Below are positions 1 to 12,513 of a stretch of 64,000 bases of DNA, piece by piece (the stretch's first letter is position 1; each line of letters opens with the position of its first letter). The notes below the pieces were generated by a model. The model saw nothing but the letters and a program-made list of their open reading frames with translations, searched no databases and was not told where the DNA came from. Position numbers and translations under genes: made by a program. The stretch spans positions 868,001 to 932,000 of the forward strand of contig MU270023.1 of the NCBI GenBank assembly GCA_021432635.1, written 5' to 3'. This DNA is from Thozetella sp. PMI_491 (taxonomy: Eukaryota > Ascomycota > Sordariomycetes > Chaetosphaeriales > Chaetosphaeriaceae).

Positions 1-327
1 TCGGGAAGTGGTCGTGCCCCCGAGAGGTACGAGTCGAACAGGAGCCAGAGGCATAGCATGCCGAAGCTAAACACATCTGCGCGCAAAGCTTGCTGCACGG
101 TGAACTCGGGGTATTCATCGCACTCAGGGGCGTACCAAGGCCAGGATCTAGGTAGCTCGATGCGCTCGCTGCCCGAGGCATGCCAAGCAGAGTAGCCAAA
201 ATCAGCAACCTTGGCGGCAAAGGCTCCGCTTTCCTCTCTAAATATGAGTATATTCTGTGGCTTGATGTCTCCGTGGATAACATCTATCATGGTTTAGGAC
301 AAAGCAGTAAATACCAAGTCGCCCCCC

Positions 328-359
<32 letters not shown>

Positions 360-977
360 CGCGAGTTGCTACTCACGATTGACGTGCATGTGCGCTAACG
401 CCGATCCAATATCGATGCACAGCTTCAAGCGGTCATTTATGCCGAGCTCGCGCGCGATGTCGAGCTTGACGAAGTGGTAGAGGTCGCTGTACGGCGCCTT
501 CTCAAACACCAAGACTGGCCATACCTTCCAGTGACTTGCCGGATTGTCCTTTCCCAGGGGAACGTCACTCTCTTCCACAGGGGATACGTCCCAGCATATT
601 CCTTCCAGCTGGGTTATGTTCGGGTGGTCTCGGATGGCGGGGTGGCGGAGAATGGTAATCTCGTTGGTGACGCACTGATAAATATCCTCTTCCGCCTTTA
701 AAAGCTTATCCACCTCCGAGACGCGCTTGAAAGCTAGACTCGTCTCTGCATCTATCAAACCCTGGCTCACCTGGCTGGTGCCTCCAGCGCCAATCAGCCG
801 GCGCCGTTGCTGCCAGGTGATGGGCAAGAAGCGAATCTGGAGTCTTTGCACCGCTGCGAGGAATGCGACTAGGTTATGTCCTGCACGTGTCTCTATCCCT
901 TGTCCGGAGCAAATGTCTGAGAAAAGGCGAGGGTTATCGAAGATGTCGTCCTCGATGGTGGGAATGGAGCCTTCCAT
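1..977 (-). CDS. Protein kinase-like protein, 3' end cut by window edge
   Basis: Two exons are visible, 977-377 and 283-1, and the gene runs off the left edge. Exon 1 opens with ATG at 977. It carries a glycine-rich loop (GAGGTSQVS), the ATP-binding lysine in LAFKRV and an acidic helix with a glutamate. The donor is GTGAGT and the acceptor is TAG. The splice rejoins the frame into the catalytic loop HGDIKPQN and the DFG motif (KVADFGYS), followed by a WYAPE activation-segment end. All core kinase motifs are therefore present, so an active Ser/Thr kinase is likely. The substrate is unknown. Kinases of this style are common in accessory fungal regions beside HET and ankyrin genes. The 93-nt intron contains the C8G30 homopolymer run described separately. 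Confidence 0.8.
322..359. repeat. C8-G30 homopolymer run inside a kinase intron
   Basis: Eight C (322-329) are followed directly by thirty G (330-359). The run lies wholly inside the intron of the kinase gene (284-376) and leaves the splice sites intact. It may be a real mononucleotide tract or an assembly artefact. Confidence 0.95.
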
Positions 978-3196
978 CCTGCTCTATGGGCCGAGGGGCT
1001 TCGGTGCTGCCGTAGCTCGTGGACAGAACTTGGTGCCGGCCGACGATAACGACAGTATTCGCGAGGGTATGTAATGAGACAGAATGTTTGAAAGCCGCTT
1101 GGTGAAAGGAGCCGAGGCCTCGCGGCTCCCCGCCACACCAGCGCAGTTTAGAGTGCCACAGGACTATCATTGGTCACCAGCCTTCCGCAGGGGCCGGTGT
1201 GGGCATCCTGGCGCAAGGGTGGCCCGGGTGGGTGTCACACAGACCAGAATGGCGCAGGGGTCGCCGCCCTCAGCTTTGCCGCAGGATCAACCAAACAAAC
1301 AATGGATTACCTTGCATACCGCTTCTGGCGCGTCCCCAGCAAACCAAACCCGCATCGGAACGCTGTTTTACTCCCCAGCTAGCATTATCCTGAGCGGCGA
1401 CGCGCAATACGATCCTAATAGCCTTGTTGGAAACGCCGTTCTACTACTGGGAAGAGGTTGCGCAGACGCGTTTGTTAGCATGGAGATAAAGCGCTGAGAC
1501 CATGGCGCTCATGGACCGCCTCCATCTTCGAGCTCTCTGGAAGCCCCTCTTCAAGGTGGAAAGTCTGATCTCATAATGCCGGCGTTCAAACGATCTCGTC
1601 ATTCCAAATTCCCTCAAACAAGCCGATGGTATCAAGCCTTTAAGCGCCTAGATATGCGACCGCATATTTGCAGTGGCAAATATTCATAGCATCCAGCGAG
1701 GGCGCCAACACATCGATCACCATAGAGCTTTCGCCATCCTCGATATTAATCTTTTCTTGTCGTGCACCACTCTACCGGTGATTCTCGACATAAGCGATGC
1801 TACGTGTAGTTAGGCCCATGTTCGTCCCGGCCACCGCCTCCATGCTCTCCGTGAGAACAAACAGGGGAGTGCCTCTTCTGAGAAGGAAGAAACAGGAAAG
1901 TGGGGTTGTCAAATCCTTGCGAGCCCTGTCTCACTGAAGCATTGTCACCGATTCGATCTCGGCCTGTGCCGCCAACGCTTAATGGATGGGCAATGGACTG
2001 GTTTACAAGGCAAAGCAGGTCAATCCCGCACCTGAGTAAGCTCTCGTGGCGCAGTGATTTCTATCACGTCGCCTTCAATCTAGGATGCGTTAGCAGGGGG
2101 GCCATGGTGGTATCTCGACGACATTAATACTTCAACCGAGTATTTTTTGGAATCCCCAAACTCCTTCTCCAGCAACGCGACCAGCTTGAGGGCGCTGAAG
2201 TACCGCGCTTCGAGGCGAGTCATTTCGGCCATTGGGAGGTGGAGGTGCCGCAAAGACAAAGGATCACGCTTTGGGGTGCCCTGAATGTGGACGAATGGGC
2301 AGGGACGAGGGCACGCGGGCCTGCTTAATACTTAGTACGTTTTTCTCTATTTTAACTTAGCCAAGCGGGCTGGCACAACCTCGGTGTCCTTATCCGACAG
2401 CTGCGGTGCGGTCGGCTTCTGCGATGCATTTCAAATAGTGAGAGACGCGGTTAAAACCACGCCTATTCCCTGGTAATTGGGTAGGAGAGACACAGATTAG
2501 TATAGGGGCAGATTTGCCCAGCCTAGCATCGGTTGGCGGGGAATGTCTCTGGGCAGCTGCTCAGTAGTCAGGCATCAATGCAACCGGGACGCAGCCCACC
2601 CGAAACCAGCTGCCATTCATTGCATACGGCAGGGGGCCTTGTCCTGGCGGGCCTGCAGCGATGCATCTGATTGCCTCAAACGCGAGCTGTAAAGCCTGTA
2701 ATCCGCGGGCTGCGAGGAAGATGCAGCCAATTGAGGGCGTAATGACCCTGTGGCGGCTGCCTATCATTGGCACTGCCGCACCCTTTGGAGCAGGAAGGGG
2801 GAAGTCTTGCCACACCACCCACAAAAAGAAACTGGTGTATTACTGAGTACCTGGTACACATCACATAGTGAATGCGAATCTGGAGCCTGCCCAAACCTGG
2901 CATTTCCAGATAAACCAAAATGACCCAAAGTCAAAATTGGGGCAGAGGAGAGCTATCCTATACTTAATGTGAATGTGCAGTGATTGCTCGCGTGATTGCT
3001 CGGATGAAAGAATACCGACTGCTATGTTTACGGCGCGGGTGGCCCGAGTCTTTGTGCCCGGCAATCTGCACCGCCTCACTCAAGGGAGCAGGGGTCGCTG
3101 GGCCGTCTCCAGGGGGCTAATCCTACGTTTTTAGGAGGACTCCGATATCTCATCACGAGAAGACATCCTCTCGCCCAGCGCCGGTCTGGACATCAC
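978..3196. other. Spacer with possible decayed coding sequence
   Basis: No intact gene is seen. On the minus strand, 2232-2080 encodes a 50-residue open frame (start MAEMTRLEARYFSALK) that looks protein-like. Further minus-strand stretches between 1440 and 1870 read as protein-like segments broken by stops. I do not recognise the parent family. The most likely reading is a decayed gene upstream of the kinase; chance open frames are possible. The rest (2340-3196) shows nothing I can support. Confidence 0.3.
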
Positions 3197-5234
3197 ATGC
3201 ACCAACGTGATTTTCGTAGGCATACCGTGGACTTCTTTCGTTGGAGTCAAGTGGCAATTGCAGTGAAGATCGAAATGGCTGTTCCAAACAACCGAACCTC
3301 GCTCGAGCCCGACTTCCTGCGCCGTGCCATCAACAAGTATGAGCTCGACCATGTCTGGCCTAAGTTCGAGGCAAAACTCGGCGACCTGTTTCTTGCTGAA
3401 GAAGAAAACTGCCGAGTGGGGATTGCTCAAATCGTTCCGCCGTTGCCGCAGGCAATCGCTGGCGACCCTGTTTCTTCCGGTGAACGAAGTTCATTAGAAT
3501 GGGTGTCCACGGCAAGCAGGCTGCAAGCTGTACTTGAGGTAAGTGACATTATTTTCAACGGGAGAAAAAGGTTGATACTAAGAACACCCCACAGTGCAAG
3601 ATGCTCTCAAACGCTAGAAGAATGATGTAATGCCATCTTTTTTAGACCGAACGGAAGCTATTCGTAACGCTAAAGCCCCCCCTAGAATCCTACATCGCCT
3701 AAATTCGTGGAGCCGTATGAGCCTTACCTCCGGCATGTTCCAGGCGATATGCAGGACAAGTTTATTGACGCCTCGATTCTTGAAGATATCCATGGGCATG
3801 GGAAGAAAACTGTCCTCTGGGGACGAGCACTTCATGGCTTGCTACAGCTCCTTCTCAATCCCAGAGGGGCAGCAAAAGTCGAGGGAGGAAGGGAACGGCG
3901 AAGACGACAAGAGAGAAGGTGACAGGGCAAGCGGTGGGTGTTCTCGATATCTGACCACTTACCTTAACTAAAGGATGCATACTGACACGAACCATGTTAG
4001 AGCTATGCTACAATCTGCGCCACTTCGAACTCCATGGGCGAGATCTTGAGGATCCGTGGTCTTGTCGGCAATCTGCTCTGCATTTCAAATACTGCCACGA
4101 TACCAGGCAGTCCAGTTTTATTATAATTCAGCCGCCAACTGCCTTTGGTTTTGGCCCGAGTGACTGGCAGCCATGCGAAATCTCGCACCCGATGAATATA
4201 CACCTTCGATATATTGCGGCTGCCACTCAGGGTTGGCGAGAATATTTGGACTACATGTCTGAGAAACTGAAGAAATTCGTGAGTCAGATCAATCCTATTG
4301 GCGTTCCGACTCGCCACTTAGCGAAGCATATAGGAATATCTGCTGAGTGAGGCATGTGCTGATCCCCTCTCTACATTTTTGTGTAATAGGATGACCAAAT
4401 AGCTATATCCAAACCGTACGGCCAATTCCAAATTGGCTTTTCCTGTCTGCAGAAGATACACAATATACGGCGCAAGCTGCATCATGCAAACTCGATCCTC
4501 GCAAACACTACGCGTGTTCTCGCCGTCATTCAGAAGCACGAAGATACACTCGCCCAGAAAAGCACAACTCCCGCCTCAATCCATGATAATTTCCAACGCG
4601 AACTCCATAGCATCTCCGGTGAAGTGGCAAGTCATCTAGAAACTACGCAGAAGCTCTTGAATCTCTCGAACGATATCAGGTCTATGGTGAGACTCCCTTG
4701 AGACACTGGCCCCCTTCTCAAGGAGAATCCGATAATAACGGTAGTACCTATCAAGTACAAAGACATCTTGGAACTACACAAACAAGAGCTTCTGCACAGC
4801 AATGGCATGAAACTTGCGCAAATTGCCCAGGCAGACTCAACCGAAACCGGCGTTATGGTGTCTCTGGCGGACAAGACGGCGCAAGACTCCCGTACAATGC
4901 GTATTGCGACTGTGGTTGCCATGTTCTACCTGCCTGCGAATCTAGTCATGGTGCGTCTCCCTCCCTCGTTCGTCTAGCCTTGTTGATTGAATGACGGCAT
5001 AATAACTTGGTATCATCGCACTAGTCCTTCTTCAGCACAACGCTAGTTTGGTTCCAGGATGACGCTGTGTTGCGGGTACACCCGGAGGTGTGGATCATTG
5101 TCGTGGCAACGATTCTATTAGCTATCTGTACAATCTGCACATCGATCTGTTGGGGAGAGAGGGAGAAAAGGCTCGACGAGAAATGTAAAGGCTTAAACCG
5201 TCATAGAGACCGGTATTACAGGCACAAAGGATGA
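3197..5234 (+). CDS. Fungal CorA-like membrane protein
   Basis: Model of six exons: 3197-3538, 3618-3918, 4001-4278, 4390-4686, 4723-4950 and 5025-5234. All phases agree, giving about 551 residues. The start could instead be the in-frame ATG at 3275. The central block NSWSRMSLTSGMFQ and the block LRHFELHGRDLEDPWSCRQ are typical of fungal proteins annotated with a CorA-like transporter domain. A coiled-coil-like helical segment follows. The C-terminus has two membrane helices: one around IATVVAMFYLPANLVMSFF and one around VWIIVVATILLAICTIC. That layout is as in CorA. The canonical GMN motif of true Mg2+ channels is not seen, so transport activity is not shown. Intron 4 (4687-4722) would be only 36 nt, so that junction is the least certain. 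Confidence 0.72.
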
Positions 5235-6572
5235 ACACCATAAATCAAAACGTATAAAGAAAGGTATCACCTTGCCTTACCTAAACATATTAATAGCTAT
5301 TCGTTGTCCATACGGTCTCCCTTCATCAATCGCGGCAATAAAGCCGCCAATTCCAAACCCAAAGCTCATTTAGACGGCTGATTTTTTCGTTGCTCTCACG
5401 TCAATGAAAATGAGGAAAAGGCTAACAGTGTGGCAAGTTGTCAGGCTCGCCTGGCAGAGCTGATGAAGTGCGCCTAACAGCATAGCATAGCTACAGCTGT
5501 ACCTGTATCAACGCACTACGCTGAATCAGCAAACTTGCGAAACAGGCGCGACGAGCTATTAGCTCTTTCAGTCGTTCAAAGGGTGCGGTTTCTTGTCACC
5601 TACAGCGACTGGTGCTGAAGTCCTTTGAGCGGATGGGATATATTTCTGAGAAACCGGTTCATGTTCCACTCTGGCAGACATGAATAACATGAATATGACA
5701 AATTTTGAGGATGCTTGCAACTTCGCACAGACGCGGAAGTCGGCGAGATTGGTTGTTGTCTGCCGCCCTGTGCCCCAATGTTGTCCCGCGCTGTCGCTGG
5801 ATTAAGAATGCTTGCCGTCGGGACAAGGGGATCGGCCATGGCGTATGAATACTTCTGAGGGAGGATCGCGCCTGAGGTAGGTAGTGTTGTGCAAATGATA
5901 GAAGCAGAGATCAGTCCTTCTGGTGAGGCTTAGTCTTGTGGCGTGCTTACTATGTCAGGTATGCGTGTAGGTCGGGCCAGGGAACGAGCAGCCACCGAGA
6001 TTGCTGCTATATCGGCTACTGTTACTACCCAACAAAGTGGAGTTCCAGACCGCCGCGAACTGGTCTCGCTTTGCGCTTCCAATTAATTAGACAATTTGAG
6101 TCGGTATCATTAGGTAGCTTGCACGCCTACTCTCCTCTCCTTTTGTCTAAACTGTTCCTCTACTTTGACTGGGGTGTCTGGCGCGTCTATTAACCCCCCC
6201 AATTCTAATCTTTATCCACCTACTCTGGGATGCGAGGTGACGCTAATGGCCCTAAGGTGTCACCAGAAAGGGCTAAAGCGCTACTTCTCACACAGTAACG
6301 GACGTTGAAGAATTTTGTAAGCGGGGGCTCTGGGTTTTTGAAACCATATCCCAGGAGGGGATTGTGTCTGATAATGATACTGCTGAAAGAACAACTCCCA
6401 GACTGCGGTTTGGTCTCAGGTAGAGGTCTCTAAAGTAGCGTATTAAGACAAGATGGACAGAATCTCGTCCCACGTTTCCTGATAAAGTTCATCACCTCTG
6501 GCGCTGCTCTCTAGCTCACTCGGCCTAACTGGTGTGTCAATAGTGTAGAAACCCCTTGGGTGGGATGAAGGC
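5235..6572. other. Intergenic, nothing supported
   Basis: Only short open frames lacking recognisable motifs are present. No RNA gene or repeat stands out. Confidence 0.5.
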
Positions 6573-7478
6573 TTACCCCATGTACTGATCATTGATCCAA
6601 AACTTGCCATGGCTCTCGGGCCCGAGGCCGGTAGCACCGACCAATGTTCGCGCCCCTTGCTCGGCCGTTCTCCCGACGAGGGCATATTGCAAGTACAGCA
6701 TAGCTCTCACCGCAAATAGGAATCCCCTCTGCGGGTCTGTTATCATGTTAGTCTTACAGACTCCAGAGCAAGTTCCGTTCACGACGATGTCTGGGGCGCC
6801 AGTGTCTGGATTTTTGCAACGCTCCGCGATGCCCCGAATGGCAAACCAGGCTGCAAGCTTGCTGGGGAAATAGTGGTTTACCATGTGGAAGTGAGACTCG
6901 TCATTCAGGCGTTGAATTAAGCTTTGACCTGGAGGCACATCGGAGGCCTTCACTTCAAGGTGGGCCACGCTATTGAGGAAGGAGATATGCGGGAGCGTAC
7001 CGTCCGGAGGAGGTCCGGTGGCACGCATCTTTGGTATCAGGAGCAGCGCAATTAACGCGGGCGATAGGACGTTCACCTCGACCGTCGACTCGTAGCCGTC
7101 ACCGGTGCGCACATACGCTGGAGCCATGACACCACCGGTGAGCTGGAGGATATGGAGAGCAGACACCTGAGCAATGATCCGCTCACAAAAGGCTCGAACA
7201 GACGCGAAGCTCGCCAGGTCGAGTGTCTGGATGGTGAAGATGTCGGGGGAGCAGCCCGTGGTGCGCGCGATGTCTTCTTTAGCACGCTCGCCCTTCTCGA
7301 CAGTTCGCACTCCTAAGATGAGATGCGACGCGCCGAGAGCCGCATATTTTGTGGCAGCTGCATGACCGAGGCCTGAGTTAGCGCCTATCACAAGAACAGT
7401 TTTGCCCGCAAAGGAGAGATGGGCAGGGTCGACAGGCGGATGGCGGGCCGCCCACCACATTGCACCGAAAGACGCCAT
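6573..7478 (-). CDS. Short-chain dehydrogenase/reductase
   Basis: Single exon of 301 residues. The N-terminal Rossmann nucleotide-binding motif is GANSGLG (residues 32-38). The catalytic Ser170 (LNS) and the Tyr203-xxx-Lys207 pair (YFPSK) are all present, so an NAD(P)-dependent oxidoreductase is expected. The usual NNAG segment reads LTGG here, a mild departure. The overall build resembles fungal retinol-dehydrogenase or WW-domain-oxidoreductase-like enzymes. The substrate cannot be read from the sequence. Its start lies 238 bp beyond the 3' end of the HET-domain gene on the same strand, and no functional link is evident. Confidence 0.88.
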   Translation of the reverse strand: MASFGAMWWAARHPPVDPAHLSFAGKTVLVIGANSGLGHAAATKYAALGASHLILGVRTVEKGERAKEDIARTTGCSPDIFTIQTLDLASFASVRAFCERIIAQVSALHILQLTGGVMAPAYVRTGDGYESTVEVNVLSPALIALLLIPKMRATGPPPDGTLPHISFLNSVAHLEVKASDVPPGQSLIQRLNDESHFHMVNHYFPSKLAAWFAIRGIAERCKNPDTGAPDIVVNGTCSGVCKTNMITDPQRGFLFAVRAMLYLQYALVGRTAEQGARTLVGATGLGPESHGKFWINDQYMG

Positions 7479-7715
7479 TGTGATTGAGAAGTGGAGGTGG
7501 CGAGGTGAAGGAGGTAGTCGGTTCTTACGTTGATACTAAAGCAAACGGATATGGTCCCGTTTGGGAAAATACTACGGCAAGCCAAGGGTGGACCAACATG
7601 GGTTTCCAAATTGCCGGGCCTTTTGCAAAAAGCGCCGCGCTCATTCGTTGGACCGAGCTCGCGGGTCTCTACGAAGGTCAGACTGTCTAGTGCACCAAAG
7701 GAATTTTGCTTATCT

Positions 7716-10197
7716 CTATAACAGGCTGATGGTCGCATCGGAGAACCTTTGCTCCCATTCGTCGTGGAATTTGAGCAGCGTCGTCTTCACAAATCCCACC
7801 CGAACATACTTCTCTCCTCCCGTCTCCATCTCCTTCAACAGAAGAGCCTCGCTCCTGTGATCCTGATTGTGCCCTATACCGGTGACATAGCGTCGAACGA
7901 GCAGCATGCGGACCAGCTCCCGGGTTGTCGGCCGCACGCCAACATGGTCTGCCCAGACACGTGCAAAGTCGCCGACTTGCTCGTCCCCAGTCTCCGAAAC
8001 GTACAAGCACATCTTTTTTTCTTCCTCGTTCCCGCTGGGGCCCCAGTACGCGTCGAGCAGCTTGCCCTGCACCTTCATGTAGCCGGAAACTACGGCCCCG
8101 AGGGGCGGGCTATCCTCGGCCGGAGTGCATTCGACATGAAGCACCTCCACGTCGAGCTTTTTGAGATCTGCGCCACCCTCATTCTCGTTTTCAGGGTCTG
8201 TATAACGGGCCCCGTCGACCGCTCCCCAGGACCAGCTCGGGGCGCGGTATTCGCTCGGTGGCTCGCGAGGCTGGGCGACATACCATAACAGCCCCTCCCC
8301 GGCAACGTTTGCCCATAGACCTGCGGAATAGGCCCCGAGGCTATCCCCATATCGGTCCGCATAGTTTCGTGCGAGGGCTGCCATGGCAATGAGCTTGTCG
8401 GACGGGTAGGAGATCATACGGCGGGAGTAGTCGGTCACCAGCCTGTTCCAGACACCGACGACGCCCGGCAGAAATGTACAACCGAGCATTGCGTCCGACG
8501 CGATGGTAATGGCCTTGCCTCTACTAAGCATTCTGAGAAAAGGGTGCTGCGTTGGCGGGATTGTGTTGCTTATTGACGTCCCATCCGACAGGTTGGCAGT
8601 GACGGTCAACCTAATGGGAATTATTCGGAACACCTCATCTGACGAGTCGATTTCTGTCATGTCATCGTCCTCTTTCACGTTGATTTGGATCGATGCATCC
8701 AAGCCAACCATATGCAGCTCCGGGCGATTTCCCAGCTCGGCGAGTTTCCGCACCTGGTTGATCATGGCCAGGAGACGACCGTTGAAAGGGATATATGTTA
8801 TGCCTTCTGGGAAGTCATCGGGCTTCGTGAGAGACTCCTTTGCCCAGGGCTTCGGTTTTCGGCCATCTTCGAGATGATAGTTGACATTTCCGTCTTGTGT
8901 GCCCCATAAGTTGCCATCGCAACGGAATATCATGCCACCAGTGGACGGAAATGTGAGTAGCCGCCGGCAGAGGTTTTGCTCCTGCAAGATCCACCCTCGC
9001 ATCGCGGCTGGCTCGGCGTCTGCGTCGTAAGAGGGCATCTCATCTATTGGAGCGAGGTAGAGCACATCTTCCTCGCCTTTCTCGGAGAGGAAGGGGAGCT
9101 GGAAGAACTCTGCCTCGGACTTTTCATCATCTTGCAGGATTTTGGCAACAGCAGAGATGCGCGCTTCGTCCAGAAAGCCCTCATCGACGGAACTGGTCCC
9201 TGAGGTCTGGATGACTAGCGTAGCCTCGCTGTAGTAGCGATGGATTACCGAAAGCTCCCGTTGCAGGTCTTCTGAGTCATCCTGCCAGATGCACATTGCA
9301 TCTATCCACAAATACTTGAGCCCGAGCCCATGTGCCACGCGAATCGCATCCCGAAATACCGCCGGAAGCGAATCTGGCGCTATGCTGCTGCTGTAGGCAG
9401 ACCGAGCCAACTTAGCGAAGTCACGGGGTCGACTTTCCCGACCCCATGTGTATGACAAGCATGCGTACTCCCCAGACTCCTCGGGTCGCGAGTCTCGAAG
9501 AAGCGCAGCTGGCATTGCCGGATCATCCGTCTCTACCAGCTCTAGGATGCGCGTCGGCAAGCATGGTGCCTCACCTTTGTCTTTGCACGACGCATGGTTG
9601 GCTTTACATGCCGTAATCCACTGCTTTGCAAGCTCCTGGTCAAATCCGGCCTTGTTGGGCTCCATATCTCGTGGGGATAGGAAGGCTTGGTTGGCCGGCC
9701 CGCCTTGGAAGCAGTCAAGTCAGCACGGCGCCGTGCTCAAGTTCGGGGGAAGGCTTACCGTATCGCGAGAACACGCTGAATCTGGTGTGGAACGGCCACA
9801 TCCTTTCCGAGCCCGACAATATACACCTCGCGTCGATAGCGTTGATCAGATCAGGCTCGACCCCGGGAGGGCCCCAGAATTCTAGAGTAATTGTTGTCGG
9901 CTTCAAGCCGTACTGCTGGACATCTTCCCAAGTACCCGGGAGGCCAAACTTGTTCTTAAGGAGAGCACACCATGAGCAGATATCGACATTTTTATAGAAA
10001 GTCTCGGGCGTAATTTCGTAGCAGATGACTCGCTTGAGTGCGTCATCATCGCTCATCCATTTCAGATGAGTCCGATAGGTCTCGCGGCTGAAGAAGTCTT
10101 TCCATCCTTCGTCCCCCCAAGGATTCACTCTGCACGAGTCACACAGCGGGTCGATCCCGTGCTGCCGGCGCTGAACGATAGCGATTTCGCCGCTCAT
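7716..10197 (-). CDS. HET-domain (heterokaryon incompatibility) protein
   Basis: Two exons, 10197-9759 and 9667-7716, encode about 797 residues. The donor GTAAGC and the acceptor GAG leave a codon split 1+2, which restores the frame. The N-terminal part has a Cys-rich opening (DPLCDSCRVNPWG). The HET domain follows, with the family signatures ACLSYTWG, LPAVFRDAIRVAHGLG and YLWIDAMCIWQDD, then a Tyr/Ser-rich block (HRYYSEATLVIQTSG). The order and spacing are those of canonical HET proteins, which trigger cell death on allorecognition; many are orphans of unknown trigger. The long C-terminal half ends with a typical tail containing APSWSWGAVDG. Its role as an incompatibility determinant is inferred from the family only. 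Confidence 0.9.
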
Positions 10198-12081
10198 CCC
10201 TCAATGTGAATTCGGGTGTTATGCAATTGAGTGCAACTTGGGACCTGCGCGGGGCTGTCAAATGAGAGTGAAACGCGAGTCAAGGGGATAGACTGAGTGT
10301 CGGCTCAAAGGCTTAAATAAAATATACGCATAGGCCGCCTACAATATCGGCAAGTGGAGAGCTAAGGTCAGAGAATCGCCGTTGTTCTGTGGAATAGGCA
10401 GTCGTCTCCAGAAGCGGCGGCGCAGCGACATCTGAGTTATGGCCGGGATCAAGTAAGCAGCCGTCTATGATATTGCAGACATGCCCTGGGTTAGATTGTG
10501 CACTGCCTGGTCTTGATTGGCGTCGGCCTCAACACTCTCCACTCTGGACGCCTTGTGGCAGGCCTCCACCCCTGTCGGAAATGGGGGCTATTTCCGGGCC
10601 ATCGGCTAAGGGTTGCCGCCTAGTAGGATCTTTCCTGAGTCGGCGCTACCAATCTACTCTACCATCTTTTCGCCTTTCTTACGAACAGCAAATAGTAGTG
10701 ACGGTGGAGGGCCAAAGGCTGATCACGACTGCCTGACAGCGATGTCAACAGTTCTAGCCGCTACGAAACCTGGAAGGAGAGCCAATAGTATAACTACCTG
10801 ATTAATATGTGATCTAAGAGCGGATTATCTTCGAGTATGTGAGGGCGATTAAGCATCGAGGCAAGCAGCGGATTAAATGAAAAGATATCAACTAGTTATA
10901 CATTTAGACGCATCAAACTTGTCTAGAGAGAGGGCCCAAGAACTGAAATAGTCCATAAGCCCAGAATCATAGGCGACTGCACGATTCGCCGCCTAGACAA
11001 AAGTGTTTGAAGCATGGACTAAGTCAGTGAACGCCTCCTCAGGTAATGCTAAAATTGGAGTGTACAGTAACGGGTTTGCCAACGTTAGCACGATGTCCCT
11101 TGCAGCTTATAGAAGGGTGCCCATTTCTCTTCAACTTTCTCACTTTGGCTAGTATCACTGAGAGTATGGGTAGCTCGTAGGGGATTTTAGTTCGAACGCA
11201 ATCTTTTATTCCCGGATGTATAAAGCGGGAGGTTGCATAGCATCCTATCGCAACACCAGCTTCTCATATAAGTTGCGATAGTACAATTTACACTCATGTA
11301 ACCCATACCCTACACTCCACACGAAGCTTTGATGAAGTCTTCTTCTAAGGGGAGGTGGACGCTTTCCCGGGTTCGGCCCTCATAGTTTCGTTCCGCTGTA
11401 TTGTGTCTCAATCTATCCCAACCCCGTGCAAAGTAGAGAATATATATCGCGCTATATATCTGCCATGCAGTCGAGGATTGATATCTTATCCTTCTGGCTA
11501 GTTGCTCTATCTGGAGAAAGTGTATAGCCGGCTGTCGGAATCCGTTTACTTCGAGAGGCCGATCATGTGGCATATACGGACAGTCTATATTCCAACAAAA
11601 CCATCCCGAGGTTATACCAAGGTGAAATCGTCAAGCTGGATGATGTGTTCAGCAAGCACACTGTGGCGCATGCGCAGTAGAATTGAATTTTCTCTGTGAT
11701 AGTCACCATTGCAATCCGAGGCTAACATTTGGCCAATGATAATTTCAGCCCGAGTCCTTGTGACTGGCGCTCAGCTAATGCCTGGTGCCAAGCCGGCACC
11801 TGAGACACTTGACGTCGGTCCGCCCATATCTTGTTCCATGGGGCGTCCACTAGTGCCGAGCTGCCTGGCTGTTGCCTCACTAGTGCTCGGACGTTGGGGT
11901 TCGACATTGGCCCATTTGTTGCATGGGCGAGCTGGAACATACCTAACTATTTAAACTTCTGGAGTTTCCTGGGCCGCCTTCATCTTTACAGCCCCGCTCA
12001 TCTTCCTTCGACATTGCTATTTCGACGCCTTCCATCTCTACCTGCCTTAGGCGCTTGCCACGTACCTTTAATATCAGCGAT
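10198..12081. other. Intergenic, nothing supported
   Basis: This 1.9-kb spacer has only short open frames. It would hold the promoters of the HET-domain gene on the left and the YCII-domain gene on the right. I see no clear repeat or RNA gene. Confidence 0.5.
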
Positions 12082-12513
12082 ATGCCGAAGTTCATGATTT
12101 GCGTCCGCGGTACGAAGGCCGCAGAAGCAGGCGAGATCCCGGAGACTGATCTCCTGGCCGAGATGCTAAAGTATAACACGTCTCTCGTGGATGCCGGAAT
12201 ACTCGTTGCTGGAGAAGGCTTACTCCCTTCCGCCAAAGGTGTCCGCGTCAACTTTCGCTCCGATGACGGCCAACCCACCCTCACCGATGGCCCCTTCGAT
12301 GTCTCGACCATCATCTCCGGCTTCTGGCTCATAAAAGCGCAGAATCTTCAAGAGGCGGTTGGCTGGGCTCGAAAGGCGCCTTTTCGAGACGATGAAGCTG
12401 TTCTCGAGGTCCGTCAGGTGGCTGGAGCCGATGACTTTGGTGACCAAATGACAGCAGAGCTTCGTGCAGGCGAGCAACACTTGAGGGAGAGAGTGGACGA
12501 AACTTCAAAATAG
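12082..12513 (+). CDS. YCII/DGPF-domain small protein
   Basis: One exon of 143 residues. The start MPKFMICVRG at 12082 is chosen because the family begins at this beta strand; the open frame upstream has no ATG. The DGPF motif characteristic of YCII-related proteins is present (TLTDGPFDVSTIISGFWLI), followed by the usual segment with ALGWA-like spacing (EAVGWARKAPF) and an EVRQV strand. Members are ferredoxin-like-fold proteins of about 100-150 residues, some acting as small dehydratase- or hydrolase-like enzymes. No specific reaction can be assigned. Confidence 0.88.
   Translation: MPKFMICVRGTKAAEAGEIPETDLLAEMLKYNTSLVDAGILVAGEGLLPSAKGVRVNFRSDDGQPTLTDGPFDVSTIISGFWLIKAQNLQEAVGWARKAPFRDDEAVLEVRQVAGADDFGDQMTAELRAGEQHLRERVDETSK

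Noticed and set aside
3539-3645. Frameshift at a run of seven C in the CorA-like gene
   Set aside because: Using the acceptor at 3616-3617 gives an open in-phase exon, so no frameshift is needed.
10198-12081. AT-rich block as repeat-induced-mutation debris
   Set aside because: Base composition is only moderately AT-rich by eye and no parent element could be recognised.
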